DNA of 64,000 nucleotides, taken from contig NZ_LMEF01000023.1 in the NCBI RefSeq assembly GCF_001427905.1, positions 412,687 through 476,686 of the forward strand, read 5' to 3'. Below are positions 27,513 through 37,062 of the stretch, piece by piece. Position numbers and translations under genes: made by a program. Below the pieces are notes generated by a model, which was not told where the DNA came from, searched no databases, and worked only from the letters and a program-made list of their open reading frames with translations. The first letter of the stretch is position 1; every line of letters begins with the position of its first letter. The DNA comes from Flavobacterium sp. Root420 (GTDB taxonomy: Bacteria > Bacteroidota > Bacteroidia > Flavobacteriales > Flavobacteriaceae).

Positions 27513-28327
27513 GCCCGTAATCTATTGTTTACCAAGTAGATACAGTTGATGATTTCATTGACTCGGGCGGTGCGGATTTTGTTTTCTGAAAATGTAAAAT
27601 TTTCGGGAAAAATTAAACCAATTACTTCTCTAGAATCGGCTAAGGTCCCACCATCAAAGGCTTCACCTAGTTTTAAAAGGTTTTCCAATCCAGTCGTGGT
27701 TAGGTGCTCTATACTAGCCCTGTCGTCTTCTACATTTCCAATGTCCTTTTCCAACTTACTGATAACTGCATTGTACTCAATTTTCATAAGATTGTAATCT
27801 TCAGCATCTATTTTCTCGGTAACTAATAAATTTCTGGCTACTGATAATTTCTTTTCATAAACTGCAATCTGCTCAAGGGACTTCTTTTTTTCGCCAGCTA
27901 TTACTCCAGTATGCTCCCTGTAACCTTCAAGCAGAACTGCGGTATATAATTTCTTAACTTCTTCTAAAGGTTTAAATTTATTTAAATGGTCTTTAAAGAC
28001 CTTGTTAGCTATTTCGGAATTCACTCTCCATTTACAAACTTTATCACAATGATAGTAATAGTAATATTTATTTCTTCCTTTACATTTACTTCCTGTTAAC
28101 TTCTGACCGCACTTTGGACAAAGAAAAAAACCTCTCAAAGGAAAATTCTCAATGGTCTTAATTTTCGGCCTATATGTCCGTGCTTTACTGTCAAGAACAT
28201 CCTGTACACGATAAAACAATCCCTCACTGATAATTGGCTCATGCTGTCCATTGACCCAATGCTGTTGGTCATAAGACCAGCAGCGGGGAAATTTCCCGTT
28301 TAACAGATCTTTAGAATGATAATATCC
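27398..28327 (-). pseudogene. Large serine recombinase, N-terminally truncated
   Basis: The open frame runs from 28327 down to a stop at 27398, about 309 residues. It starts inside the recombinase domain (HEPIISEGLFYRVQ), then has the zinc ribbon CPKCGQKL...C...C and a long coiled coil (about residues 115-200). The N-terminal resolvase domain with the catalytic serine is gone, so it cannot be active. The first readable codon follows an in-frame TGA and lies 17 bases past the GH51 stop on the same strand, as if the gene was cut at that junction. Its last 24 or so codons (VTSTGQISIKF...LKRLAYWK) are supplied by repeat A3. Confidence 0.85.
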
Positions 28328-28343
28328 TCATCAGTTGATTTTT

Positions 28344-30881
28344 TTATTTATCCGCTTTCATTCGAACTATCGTGAATGAATAAGGGGCGAAAGAATATAA
28401 AAAATCATTACCAGGGAAATTATAGACTTCCTCTTTTGGAGAGATTTTCATGGGATTTTCAAAAGAATTTTCTTCTTTTTCGTTGTTCGCTTTCATGGAA
28501 ATAATTTTTCCTGTATTTTTTATACCAGTGGCTCCGTCTAATTTAATATTCAGGTCATAAGGAAGATTACTACTGTTCACCACCTTCACGATTACTTCCC
28601 CTGAGGCTTCGTCATAACCTGCCGCATAAAACTGCTTCGGAGCCGAAATGTTCCGGGAAGCGATTACCTGTTTCCCGTCCATGTATAAAATTGCTTCGTC
28701 CGATTTTACGATCAGCTTCATATCATACCATTTGTTTGTCTCAATGCTATGATTTTTCTTAGAAATGACATCACTAAGCCATTCCCCCGATGCTTTTTGT
28801 ATAGCGGTAGAAGTATTATTCCACCCTCCTACATTAATCGCAAATCCTTTCCCCTCATCAGAGATCGCAAAGTAAACCAGAAAGCCTTCATTGCCGCCTG
28901 TTTTACGGGCTTTAAATTCGAGGGTATAATCCTTTCCTTTGAACCCGTTAAAGATCCCTTGTGTGTTAGCTTCCGATGAGGTTTGAATTAAGACTCCGTT
29001 TTCAGTATTCCAGTTTCCTTTTTTACCCTTGAATTCTGATACATCTAAACTGATTGATTTGTCACCCTGAATAATTCGAATATCCTTATATTCTGCCTGG
29101 GTTGAATATGTACCAAGACCAACGCTTCCTGCCTCGAAATCCTGAGAAGACCTGGCGCCTTCCGTAACATTGGTTTTAAGGTTGTAAGAAGGTTTATTTT
29201 CGGCAAACATTTTCTGAACATAATAAGAACTCCTCCCCATCACCTGATCGCTGTTCAGCCAGATAAGATTTACAGACCAGTCGCGCTTATTGCTGTTTTC
29301 AATCAGGGGTGCATAAGAAGCCATTTTTACAAGGTCGCTGTTTCGCTCCATACCTGTTAAAAAGGCAGCTTCCGATAAAGCCGCATTCATGTTGCCTGTA
29401 CCTACTCCGTTATTGCTGGCATATTCCCCTACATATACAGTATGATTCCCTCTGGAATAATTATCAAAAAGTTTAGCATTCTCAAAGAAAAAATCAGGGT
29501 TGACGTACCAGTGTGGGTCTATCATATCGGTTTTTGCTATTTTACCGGTTCCCCCTGTACCATGATTTGAGATTAATATGAGTTGCGGATATTTCTTTTT
29601 AATCGCCGCGTAGAACATGTCGAATCGCTTGTCGTATTCATCGCCCCAGTTTTCATTGCCTATTTCTATATACTTAAGTGGAAAAGGTTTTGGATGGCCG
29701 GCAGCGGCGCGTTTGGCACCCCATTCGGTGTTTTTATCACCTAAGGCGTATTCAATTGCGTCAAGGCAATCGTCAAGGTAATACTCTATTTTTTCTACAC
29801 TACACGCATCGCCCATTCTGAACTGGCATCCGATACCTACACTGGTGACAAACATGGCTCCGGCGCCTGTGTCTTCGCAGAATTGCAGGAACTCATAATA
29901 CCCAAAACCATATGTATTCCTATATCCCCAAAGACTGTATTCGCCGGAACGTGCGGCGGGATCCCCTAGTGTTTTTTTCCATTCAAAACGGTTATGCGTG
30001 GTCGCTCCTTCTACCACACAACCGCCGGGCCAACGCACAAACCCAGGTTTTAAGCCTGCTAGCATGTTTGCTACATCATTGCGGAATCCATTTTCCCTGT
30101 TATGAAATGTTTTTTCCGGAAACAAAGAAACGTAATCCAGGTAAACAGTCCCTTCTCCCTTGAACTCCAAAGCCAGCTTTGCCTTAGGGTTATGTGCCTT
30201 TGCAAGCAAGGTGGCATTGTATTGATTCCATTTATTATTCGCTTTCAGTCCTGTCAGCGGCGCCCTTGCCAGTTCTGTTCCATCCTGCGATAAAAGTTTT
30301 GCAGTTACTTCTACTTTGTATTTTGCTGAAGCTTTTATAATTACCCGAAGGTTGTATTTTTCATCTCTCCTTATTCCCATACCCCAATATCCCCCATTAA
30401 TAAGTAATACGGATTTTGAAGCGTCTGCAATAGAAATTTTCAGGTTATTAGGAGCGGTTTCATACCTCGGATTTTCTTTGGTAAGCTTCATCTCGGCTAC
30501 AGATGAATCGACATTCAAAGACCAGCCAGGCACAGGTTCCGTTGTCCACTGTGAATAATAGTCAACTATTTTTCCCGTAATATGGTTTTCTACCTGAACA
30601 GGAATTAAACGATCGCCCTTTGCCGTATATCCGGAAGGCATTTCAAGTTCTTCAAAGCTTCTGTTCTTTATCAATTCCCCATACAATCCTCCGTCTCCAG
30701 CGTGGTTAATTTCTTCAAAAAATATTCCGTACATCGACGATGATACATCTGCGCCTTTCCCTTTAACATTGATAACCAATTCGCCTGTTTGCGCAACTGC
30801 TCCTGTCGAACAATATAACAACAACAATAAACCCGCCACATAAAGTGCTTTTTCATATTTACTTTTTAATTTCATTGTCAT
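28344..30881 (-). CDS. GH51-type alpha-L-arabinofuranosidase with extra binding domains
   Basis: 845 residues: a signal peptide (to about 30), an N-terminal carbohydrate-binding-like beta domain (about 110-255), the GH51 barrel with acid/base E410 (IEIGNENWG) and nucleophile E486 (YVGEYASN), and a concanavalin/LamG-like insert near 600-765. A C-terminal beta domain closes the protein. It releases arabinose side chains from arabinoxylan or arabinan. It is 94 bases downstream of the GH43 gene and on the same strand, so the two probably form an operon. Its DNA is clearly richer in G and C than the flanking PUL, a sign of separate ancestry. Confidence 0.93.
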   Translation of the reverse strand: MTMKLKSKYEKALYVAGLLLLLYCSTGAVAQTGELVINVKGKGADVSSSMYGIFFEEINHAGDGGLYGELIKNRSFEELEMPSGYTAKGDRLIPVQVENHITGKIVDYYSQWTTEPVPGWSLNVDSSVAEMKLTKENPRYETAPNNLKISIADASKSVLLINGGYWGMGIRRDEKYNLRVIIKASAKYKVEVTAKLLSQDGTELARAPLTGLKANNKWNQYNATLLAKAHNPKAKLALEFKGEGTVYLDYVSLFPEKTFHNRENGFRNDVANMLAGLKPGFVRWPGGCVVEGATTHNRFEWKKTLGDPAARSGEYSLWGYRNTYGFGYYEFLQFCEDTGAGAMFVTSVGIGCQFRMGDACSVEKIEYYLDDCLDAIEYALGDKNTEWGAKRAAAGHPKPFPLKYIEIGNENWGDEYDKRFDMFYAAIKKKYPQLILISNHGTGGTGKIAKTDMIDPHWYVNPDFFFENAKLFDNYSRGNHTVYVGEYASNNGVGTGNMNAALSEAAFLTGMERNSDLVKMASYAPLIENSNKRDWSVNLIWLNSDQVMGRSSYYVQKMFAENKPSYNLKTNVTEGARSSQDFEAGSVGLGTYSTQAEYKDIRIIQGDKSISLDVSEFKGKKGNWNTENGVLIQTSSEANTQGIFNGFKGKDYTLEFKARKTGGNEGFLVYFAISDEGKGFAINVGGWNNTSTAIQKASGEWLSDVISKKNHSIETNKWYDMKLIVKSDEAILYMDGKQVIASRNISAPKQFYAAGYDEASGEVIVKVVNSSNLPYDLNIKLDGATGIKNTGKIISMKANNEKEENSFENPMKISPKEEVYNFPGNDFLYSFAPYSFTIVRMKADK

Positions 30882-30975
30882 TTAGTCTGTTTATATTAGT
30901 TTTATAGTAATTAATAAATACTGCTGATTATAAGACCGACAGCGGCGGAACCTTAAGTTAAAGCAGCAACCATGA

Positions 30976-32505
30976 TTAATAAATAAATTTCCATTCATCA
31001 AATAAGAAATCTTCTCCATTAAATACAAAATAGATACTCGCTGTTCCTTTATCTATTTTCTGTCCTATTTTCTTTGAGAGCGTAGTCCAATCCTTTCCAT
31101 CAGATATAATGGAAACAACAGCTTTATCTTTAAGATTATTTAGATAAACATCGATTCTGCCTTTACCTTTAACCCTTGCTTCGAATTTGGCAGGAAGCTG
31201 TTTGCTAAAATCAACTCCTCGAACCATCAGACATTGTTTGTCTGCTTTTCCTTTGGCAACCATATTACCTGCATTTCCAACGGCTTCGAACTGAACCTGC
31301 CCCGAAGTACCTGCAGTAGTTTCTGCCTGCTGAACAGCGAATGGATTTAATGGGCTAATTTGTGAAGGACCTTTAAAAGTTGCTTTGACCATGGGGAAAT
31401 TCACGTTCTTTTCATCCACTTGCATTTCTTCGATACCCGCATTACGAAACCCGCCCTTAGTGTCAAAATAATCCTGTAAATACATGGCATGGTAAGCAAG
31501 ATAATATTTCCCTTTAAACTTGAACACGTGAGTATGATTGTTTGTCATAGGTCCCACATTAACGTCGCCTGTATTCTTAAAGTAATTATCACGATACTTC
31601 CAACTATCCGGAACTAACGGTGTTTTGCTTGTCATATAAGATATGTTGCATGCGGTTGGTTTATCAATATTGGTATAAGGCCATTCGGTGCGTTCATCCC
31701 AACTTGTGCAATAACTATAAACCCAGGTTCCGTTGATAAAGTTAAGGTCGCTGGCCTCATTAAAATAAGGAGCAGGTATTTTAGCAATATTGCTGGCCAA
31801 ACTGATCATATCGGTTCCTAATTTGACGATTCTGGCATTATCCGGCATATATTTTGTTTTAGGTGTTCCGGCTCCAAAACTCAGCCAGCCTGTACCCTGG
31901 TCGTCAATCAAAACTCCGGGATCGAATGGAGATCCGACATCCACACCGGGGACAGAGCGGTCTACTATGTTCTTTCCTAATGGGTCACTCCACGGGCCAA
32001 CAGGCGAAGTGGAAGTAAGCACGGCTGATCCGCCACCACCATTGGAGTAATACAAATAGAAGTGCGTCTTATCATCTGCTTCCAGTCTGGATGTAATGGA
32101 AGGCGCCCATGAATTCTGGCTCCATGGTGCGAGCTTTGCAGTATCTATGAGACCATGATACGTCCAGTTGACCATATCATCGGTAGACATCATGACCAGT
32201 GTACGGATATCTCCGTATGTATTTTTTCCATCCTTCCCTACATGCTCATACTGTTGATGATCATTTGTGGCATACACATAAATTCTTCCATTGTATTCTA
32301 CAGCTGTAGGATCCGCCGTAAACATAAAATCCAATAATGGATTCGCATTATCCGAGGTAAGTTTCGGCGAAACATTTGCGAATTTTTCTTTCAGGTTTTC
32401 TTTTACCACTATCGGTTTACCTGCACTTGTCTGAGCTTCTACAGATTCTCTGCCTCCCAGAAAAGCCATAATAACTGTACTTAACAATACTTTTTTTCTA
32501 AACAT
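30976..32505 (-). CDS. GH43 arabinosidase/xylosidase with CBM6-like domain
   Basis: 509 residues: a signal peptide (to about 24), then the five-bladed GH43 propeller with D65 (FTADPT) as general base, D195 (SPFDPG) as modulator and E250 (FNEASD) as general acid. A C-terminal CBM6-like beta domain covers about 395-509. Such enzymes remove arabinose or xylose from arabinoxylan. First gene of the GH43-GH51 pair, transcribed away from repeat A4. Confidence 0.92.
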   Translation of the reverse strand: MFRKKVLLSTVIMAFLGGRESVEAQTSAGKPIVVKENLKEKFANVSPKLTSDNANPLLDFMFTADPTAVEYNGRIYVYATNDHQQYEHVGKDGKNTYGDIRTLVMMSTDDMVNWTYHGLIDTAKLAPWSQNSWAPSITSRLEADDKTHFYLYYSNGGGGSAVLTSTSPVGPWSDPLGKNIVDRSVPGVDVGSPFDPGVLIDDQGTGWLSFGAGTPKTKYMPDNARIVKLGTDMISLASNIAKIPAPYFNEASDLNFINGTWVYSYCTSWDERTEWPYTNIDKPTACNISYMTSKTPLVPDSWKYRDNYFKNTGDVNVGPMTNNHTHVFKFKGKYYLAYHAMYLQDYFDTKGGFRNAGIEEMQVDEKNVNFPMVKATFKGPSQISPLNPFAVQQAETTAGTSGQVQFEAVGNAGNMVAKGKADKQCLMVRGVDFSKQLPAKFEARVKGKGRIDVYLNNLKDKAVVSIISDGKDWTTLSKKIGQKIDKGTASIYFVFNGEDFLFDEWKFIY

Positions 32506-32869
32506 GCTTTTTTTATTTTACCTAAAAAATGGATACTCTTTTAGGTTAATTTCAATTGGTTAATTATTCTTTAAGCCACCGTAAAAAAGATAATCATTCC
32601 TCAGAACTGGCTAACACTTAATCAGATCTCAGGGAAGGAAAATTACCTTATGTTATAATGGCACTAATACTAATAGTTTCTTAAGTAAACAAAGTAATAA
32701 GAAAACAATGCCACGAAACGTTTCCTTTTGTATCGCAAGAGTGCACTAATTGTATTAAATGAAAAACCTATACTATCAAATACATTTATAGTCATCCTTT
32801 ATGAAAATATATAAATTGAAGATTAAAACAGTAATAATTCATTGAGCAGATTAAAAATATAAGTGGCAT

Positions 32870-32900
32870 CAAAAAAAAGTAGTAAGCTAAGCTTACTACT
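32870..32900 (-). terminator. Perfect hairpin with T-run on the minus strand
   Basis: Arms AGTAGTAAGCT (32878-32888) and AGCTTACTACT (32890-32900) pair perfectly. Read on the minus strand the stem is followed by eight Ts. It would stop transcripts arriving from the reductase cluster before they enter the GH43-GH51 unit. The rest of the 800-base spacer shows nothing except repeat A4. Confidence 0.7.
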
Positions 32901-33060
32901 CTCTAAAATTGTACTTGTATTTGTTATTTAGCCCTGCATAATTTTTTAGACATTTAATTCCTCTCCAACAACCATTATTTCTGTTGCTTATAAATACTTA
33001 AATATTCCGAAATTAGAAAACAAAACTCTCCCCCTAAATTTGAAATTAGATAATTCTTAG

Positions 33061-33229
33061 ATCAATCCCCAACAGGACATCCAAACCAAATTGGTGAAGC
33101 CATTCAAAGACATGCACTACCAGTAGTAAGCCAATATCTTCAAATCTTCCATAAAATTTATAGAAATTTGTCCCGTCGAGGTCACTAAAGCCAAATGGCG
33201 TCAATTGAAGACAATTGACGCCATTTTTT
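33061..33229 (+). repeat. Class A repeat copy A4 with terminator (best consensus copy)
   Basis: Body 33061-33185 matches the class A consensus almost throughout. The small internal hairpin is ACTAC-CA-GTAGT. After TCGAGGTCAC comes the perfect 14-bp stem AATGGCGTCAATTG / CAATTGACGCCATT with an AAGA loop and a T-run to 33229. It sits between minus-strand genes. Confidence 0.88.
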
Positions 33230-33312
33230 ATTTAAAAAAGTATTAATAAATATTTTAGCTATTTTTTAAATTTCGTTTCTTTTTTTAGAAAGTGACGACA
33301 AGCCTTAGTATT

Positions 33313-34080
33313 TCATATCTTTACATATTCCCTATTTCCAGATTTTTTTGATGATCCTAAGCGCATTAAGGCTACTGTTTCTTCATGAGAAGGCGGGCGT
33401 TCAGCTTTCATTAATTTGTCTATAATATAATCCCTTCTTGCAGGGGCTGCTCCTTTTTCAGCTTCGGCAAGTGCTCCTTTGAGTTCGTCTGCATTTAGTT
33501 CCGTACAAAAAGCCGGAGTTCCCGGTTCCTGCCTCCATGATAAGGTAAGAGTTCCACCATCTACAGTATCAAAGCCTGTTTGATCAACTATTTCAGCGGC
33601 TAATTTCTTATGCTTATCATTATCAGCGGCTACCGATATAGCTATCCTTCCTACTTCCCCAGCAGCTTTACCGTTATGCTTGAGCGTGTGACCCAGGACA
33701 ATATTAAAAACTTTGACAACCGGTCTTCCCAAAATTTCGGAAATATATTCACTTTCAGTTTTTCCTCCCAATCCCGGCAACTCTCCATCACGCAAAGGAG
33801 AATAATTAGAGGTATCCATAATGATAACATCTTGAGGCACATCTTGCAATAAACTTTTCGGCAGGTCTTTATATGCTTTGAAAGGAATAGACAAAATAAT
33901 GGCTTCCACATCTTTAACAACGTCCTTAAGTGTTGCAGCCTTTGCTCCCAAACGTTCTGCAATTTTGCTAAGCTCAGCAAAATCCTGAGTGTTGGTAACT
34001 TTCACCTGGTGTTCTGCATGAGACAATTTTTCTGCCAGTGCGCTACCGATAGCACCTGTTCCAATAATTCCTATTCTCAT
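33313..34080 (-). CDS. F420-dependent-NADP-reductase-like oxidoreductase, paralog 1
   Basis: 255 residues with an N-terminal Rossmann fold (RIGIIGTGAIGSALAEKL) and the family's second half ending in GGTLTLSWRQEPGTPAFC near residue 180. The family is named after F420:NADP reductase, but this lineage is not known to make F420, so another substrate with NADP is likely. It has about 35 extra C-terminal residues (RRDYIIDKLMKAERPPSHEE), shared with paralog 3 but absent from paralog 2. Last gene of the minus-strand cluster. Confidence 0.85.
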   Translation of the reverse strand: MRIGIIGTGAIGSALAEKLSHAEHQVKVTNTQDFAELSKIAERLGAKAATLKDVVKDVEAIILSIPFKAYKDLPKSLLQDVPQDVIIMDTSNYSPLRDGELPGLGGKTESEYISEILGRPVVKVFNIVLGHTLKHNGKAAGEVGRIAISVAADNDKHKKLAAEIVDQTGFDTVDGGTLTLSWRQEPGTPAFCTELNADELKGALAEAEKGAAPARRDYIIDKLMKAERPPSHEETVALMRLGSSKKSGNREYVKI

Positions 34081-34349
34081 TTTTTTATCTTTAATTTTTT
34101 GTTGTATACTGTTTAATTTCCTGCATCCCGATACAAAATAAAGTGCTTAAGTATCGGCTCTTTGTTTTTGCATTCAGGATTTCAGCCTTTATTTAGAAGT
34201 TAATAACCTTTAAGAATACTCAATACTTCCAAAATCACCTTGTTTCAACATATTGATAGAAAACATCTTAACAATAACCAAGCCTGATTAGTGCTAAAAT
34301 ATTCTAAACCAAATGCTATAAAAACGGACGAATTGCCTCGTCAGCTATT

Positions 34350-34994
34350 TCAAGATTGAGCACGCTTGCTTACATCAGCTTCCTGTAATGCGGCTGTTAA
34401 GGCTTCCTTATCAAGATCGTGACAATAGGCGGGAGTACCGGGCTGCTGTCTCCATGATCCGGAAAGCGATCCACCATCAATAGCATCAAAGCCCATTTCG
34501 TTAATAAGCGCCTGAACGGTCTGTTTATGTTCTTCCTTATCACCTGCAACAGATAAAGCTATTCGGTCAGGGCTTCCTTCAGTTTTTGATTTTGAAGCCA
34601 GACTTGTTGAAAGAATATTGTTGAAAGCTTTGATAACAGGGTGGCCTAACACTTTTGCAGCCCATTCACTGTCTGTCAATCCATTCTTGAGATTAACATT
34701 TGCTCCGTCACGGGCAGGATAGTAATTACCAGTATCTATGATAATAGCCTGTGATGCGGACAAGATTTCAACCGGAAGCTTTTCCATTGCCGTAGGAGGT
34801 ACAGCAACTATTACGATGTCTTTAGCTGCTGCCGCCTGTTCTACGGTCACAGGCGTTGCACCAGTTTTTTCAGCGACTTCTGCTAATGATTCCGGTCCTC
34901 GTGAATTTGCAATTATTACTTTATACCCCAAGTCGGTCAAATGTCCGGCAAGTGTACTTCCAACGTAGCCGGATCCGATTATTCCTATTTCCAT
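34350..34994 (-). CDS. F420-dependent-NADP-reductase-like oxidoreductase, paralog 2
   Basis: 214 residues with the same fold (EIGIIGSGYVGSTLAGHL start, GGSLSGSWRQQPGTPAYC near residue 185) but lacking the C-terminal extension of the other two. It shares the motif order with paralogs 1 and 3 yet is clearly diverged from them, so the duplications are not recent. Likely an NADP-dependent reductase on a small substrate. Confidence 0.85.
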   Translation of the reverse strand: MEIGIIGSGYVGSTLAGHLTDLGYKVIIANSRGPESLAEVAEKTGATPVTVEQAAAAKDIVIVAVPPTAMEKLPVEILSASQAIIIDTGNYYPARDGANVNLKNGLTDSEWAAKVLGHPVIKAFNNILSTSLASKSKTEGSPDRIALSVAGDKEEHKQTVQALINEMGFDAIDGGSLSGSWRQQPGTPAYCHDLDKEALTAALQEADVSKRAQS

Positions 34995-35120
34995 AATATA
35001 TTTAAATTTATCTGTTGTTTGTTATTATTCTTTAATCACACGGGAGCACTCTGTATTTCGTCCAAGGTTTAGGATAAAATTACAGAAGGGTATTTCCTTG
35101 TATTTTATAAGATGTGTCTG

Positions 35121-36026
35121 TTAATTTAAGCTACTGCCTTTGAATTCGTTTGGCGTGCTGCCTACTTCCTTTTTGAAAAGGCGGGAAAAGTAGGTTACAT
35201 TTTCAAAGCCAAGCAAATGCGAAATTTCAGTTACGTTGAATTCGCCTTCTTTCAACAGATTTTTTGCCTCAGCGATTAAAAAAAGATGAATGAGCTCCAA
35301 AGCCGTCTTTCCTGTTTCCTGCTTTAGCAAATCGGTTAAATAGCGGGAAGATATATGTAGCTTCTCTGCCATTAGGGATACTGTTGGCAATCCCACGTTT
35401 TTAGTTTTTCTTTCTTCGAAGTTAGCAGCCAGTAACGTATTAAACTTAGTGACTGTAGAGCCCGTCAGTTCTTTACGGTTAATAAACTGTCTTTTATAAA
35501 AACGCTGTGCATATTTAAGCATCGAATCCAGATGACTTACAATAATAGCTTTGCTTAGTTCGTCAGTATTATTATGGTATTCTTTTTCAATGCTGAAATA
35601 CAAATTCCAGATGATATCCTCTTCCGCAGGTGAAAGATGCAATGCCTCATTGACCTCATAATCAAAATAACCATATTTCCTGATTTCGTTATAAAGGACT
35701 GTTCCTGGCAAAAAATCTTCATGAATAATAATCAGGAATCCCTTTTCTTCCAGTTGAACATTTTTAAAAACCACTTTCTGCAGGGGCTTTACAAATGACA
35801 TTGAACCAAGGTCATGGTCGTATTTTGTTTTTCCGTAATGCATACTGCCGGATTTTAATTTTTTAAATCCGATGATGTAAAAGTCTGAAGAAAATTCAAG
35901 AATAGTATTAGCGTCACATTTTCCACGTTCACCATAAGCCGCACTAAAAAGAGGACTTTCAGGAGGTTTTATACCAAGAGCTTCATGCAAATCGCTGATT
36001 TTTTTGAAATGTTTCATTGTTCTCAA
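35121..36026 (-). CDS. AraC-family transcriptional regulator
   Basis: 301 residues: an N-terminal sensing domain (about 1-180) and a C-terminal double helix-turn-helix (about 200-300) with LLKQETGKTALELIHLFLIAEAKNLL and the signature YFSRLFKKEVGSTPNEFK. It lies between the reductase genes and the SDR gene, all on the same strand, so it probably controls this oxidoreductase cluster. Confidence 0.92.
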   Translation of the reverse strand: MRTMKHFKKISDLHEALGIKPPESPLFSAAYGERGKCDANTILEFSSDFYIIGFKKLKSGSMHYGKTKYDHDLGSMSFVKPLQKVVFKNVQLEEKGFLIIIHEDFLPGTVLYNEIRKYGYFDYEVNEALHLSPAEEDIIWNLYFSIEKEYHNNTDELSKAIIVSHLDSMLKYAQRFYKRQFINRKELTGSTVTKFNTLLAANFEERKTKNVGLPTVSLMAEKLHISSRYLTDLLKQETGKTALELIHLFLIAEAKNLLKEGEFNVTEISHLLGFENVTYFSRLFKKEVGSTPNEFKGSSLN

Positions 36027-36076
36027 TTTTAAAAACAGAATTAGTAAATTCGGATTCTTACAATTTTAAATTTCTA

Positions 36077-36895
36077 TTAACCGTGTGCTGCCACAGAAAC
36101 ATCCTGCCATGATTCCCATGTTTTCAAGCGTTCTTCATAGGTATGTTTTACCCAAGGGTATGTAGTTTTTCCTAACAACAATCTTAATGGAGGATTTTCA
36201 GCATCTACCAAACTTAATATTGCTGTAACTGTAGCTGCTGGATTACCGGAATCCTGCTCATTAGCGTGCTCATAAAAATCTTTTCTAATGTCATCGTAAG
36301 CCGTTATTGATTCGCTCAATGCGAGAGAAGTAGTACCGAAAAAATCTGTAGAGAAACCACCTGGTTCTAATATCGTGGTTTTAATACCAAATCCACTTAC
36401 TTCGCCGGCCAAAGTTTCGATAAGGCCTTCAACTGCAAACTTGGATGCACTGTATAATCCCATTAATGAAACGGTATTCAAACCCAAAGCACTTGAAAGC
36501 TGAATAATTTGTCCTGAATTTTGCTGACGCATAATAGGCAGAACTGCCTGAATAGTCCATAATGAACCCAAAACATTAGTTTCAAACTGTGCTCTGATGT
36601 CCTGCTCTTTTAGTTCCTCTACAGCTCCAATGTGACCAAAGCCGGCATTGTTTATCAATACGTCGATCTTTCCAAAATGCTTTTTTGCAGCTGCAATTGC
36701 TTTAAAACTTCCGCTTTTGTCAGTAACATCAAGTTTTAGCACCAACAGATTTGAGGAAAACTCTTTGGTCAGTCCTTTTAATGTTTCAGGATTACGAACC
36801 GTTGCAACGACATTATCACCACGTTTTAAAAATGCTTCTGTCCAAATCCTCCCGAATCCGCGGGATGCACCTGTTATAAAAATTGTTTTTGCCAT
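36077..36895 (-). CDS. Short-chain dehydrogenase/reductase (SDR)
   Basis: 272 residues, classical SDR: cofactor motif TGASRGFG at residues 8-15, NNAGFGHIG near 87, catalytic Ser near 137 (QLSSALG) and YSASK near 150. NAD(P)-dependent reduction or oxidation of a hydroxyl/keto group; substrate unknown. Same strand as the AraC regulator, 50 bases upstream of it. Confidence 0.92.
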   Translation of the reverse strand: MAKTIFITGASRGFGRIWTEAFLKRGDNVVATVRNPETLKGLTKEFSSNLLVLKLDVTDKSGSFKAIAAAKKHFGKIDVLINNAGFGHIGAVEELKEQDIRAQFETNVLGSLWTIQAVLPIMRQQNSGQIIQLSSALGLNTVSLMGLYSASKFAVEGLIETLAGEVSGFGIKTTILEPGGFSTDFFGTTSLALSESITAYDDIRKDFYEHANEQDSGNPAATVTAILSLVDAENPPLRLLLGKTTYPWVKHTYEERLKTWESWQDVSVAAHG

Positions 36896-37062
36896 TATTT
36901 TAATTTTAAAATTATAATGACAAAGTTCTGATTATTAGCAGTAACGATTGTGATACAAAAGTAGGCAATAATGAAACGTTTTAACGATTTGACTCTATTC
37001 CTAAAGATTGTCTAAGATAAATCTTATTAGAAGCAAGATCTATCTTAAACAATCGGTTTTCT

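Noticed and set aside
33110..33185. A full tRNA gene inside the repeat body
   Set aside because: Only the last 15 or so bases resemble a tRNA 3' end. No matching 5' acceptor strand, D-arm or anticodon arm is present.
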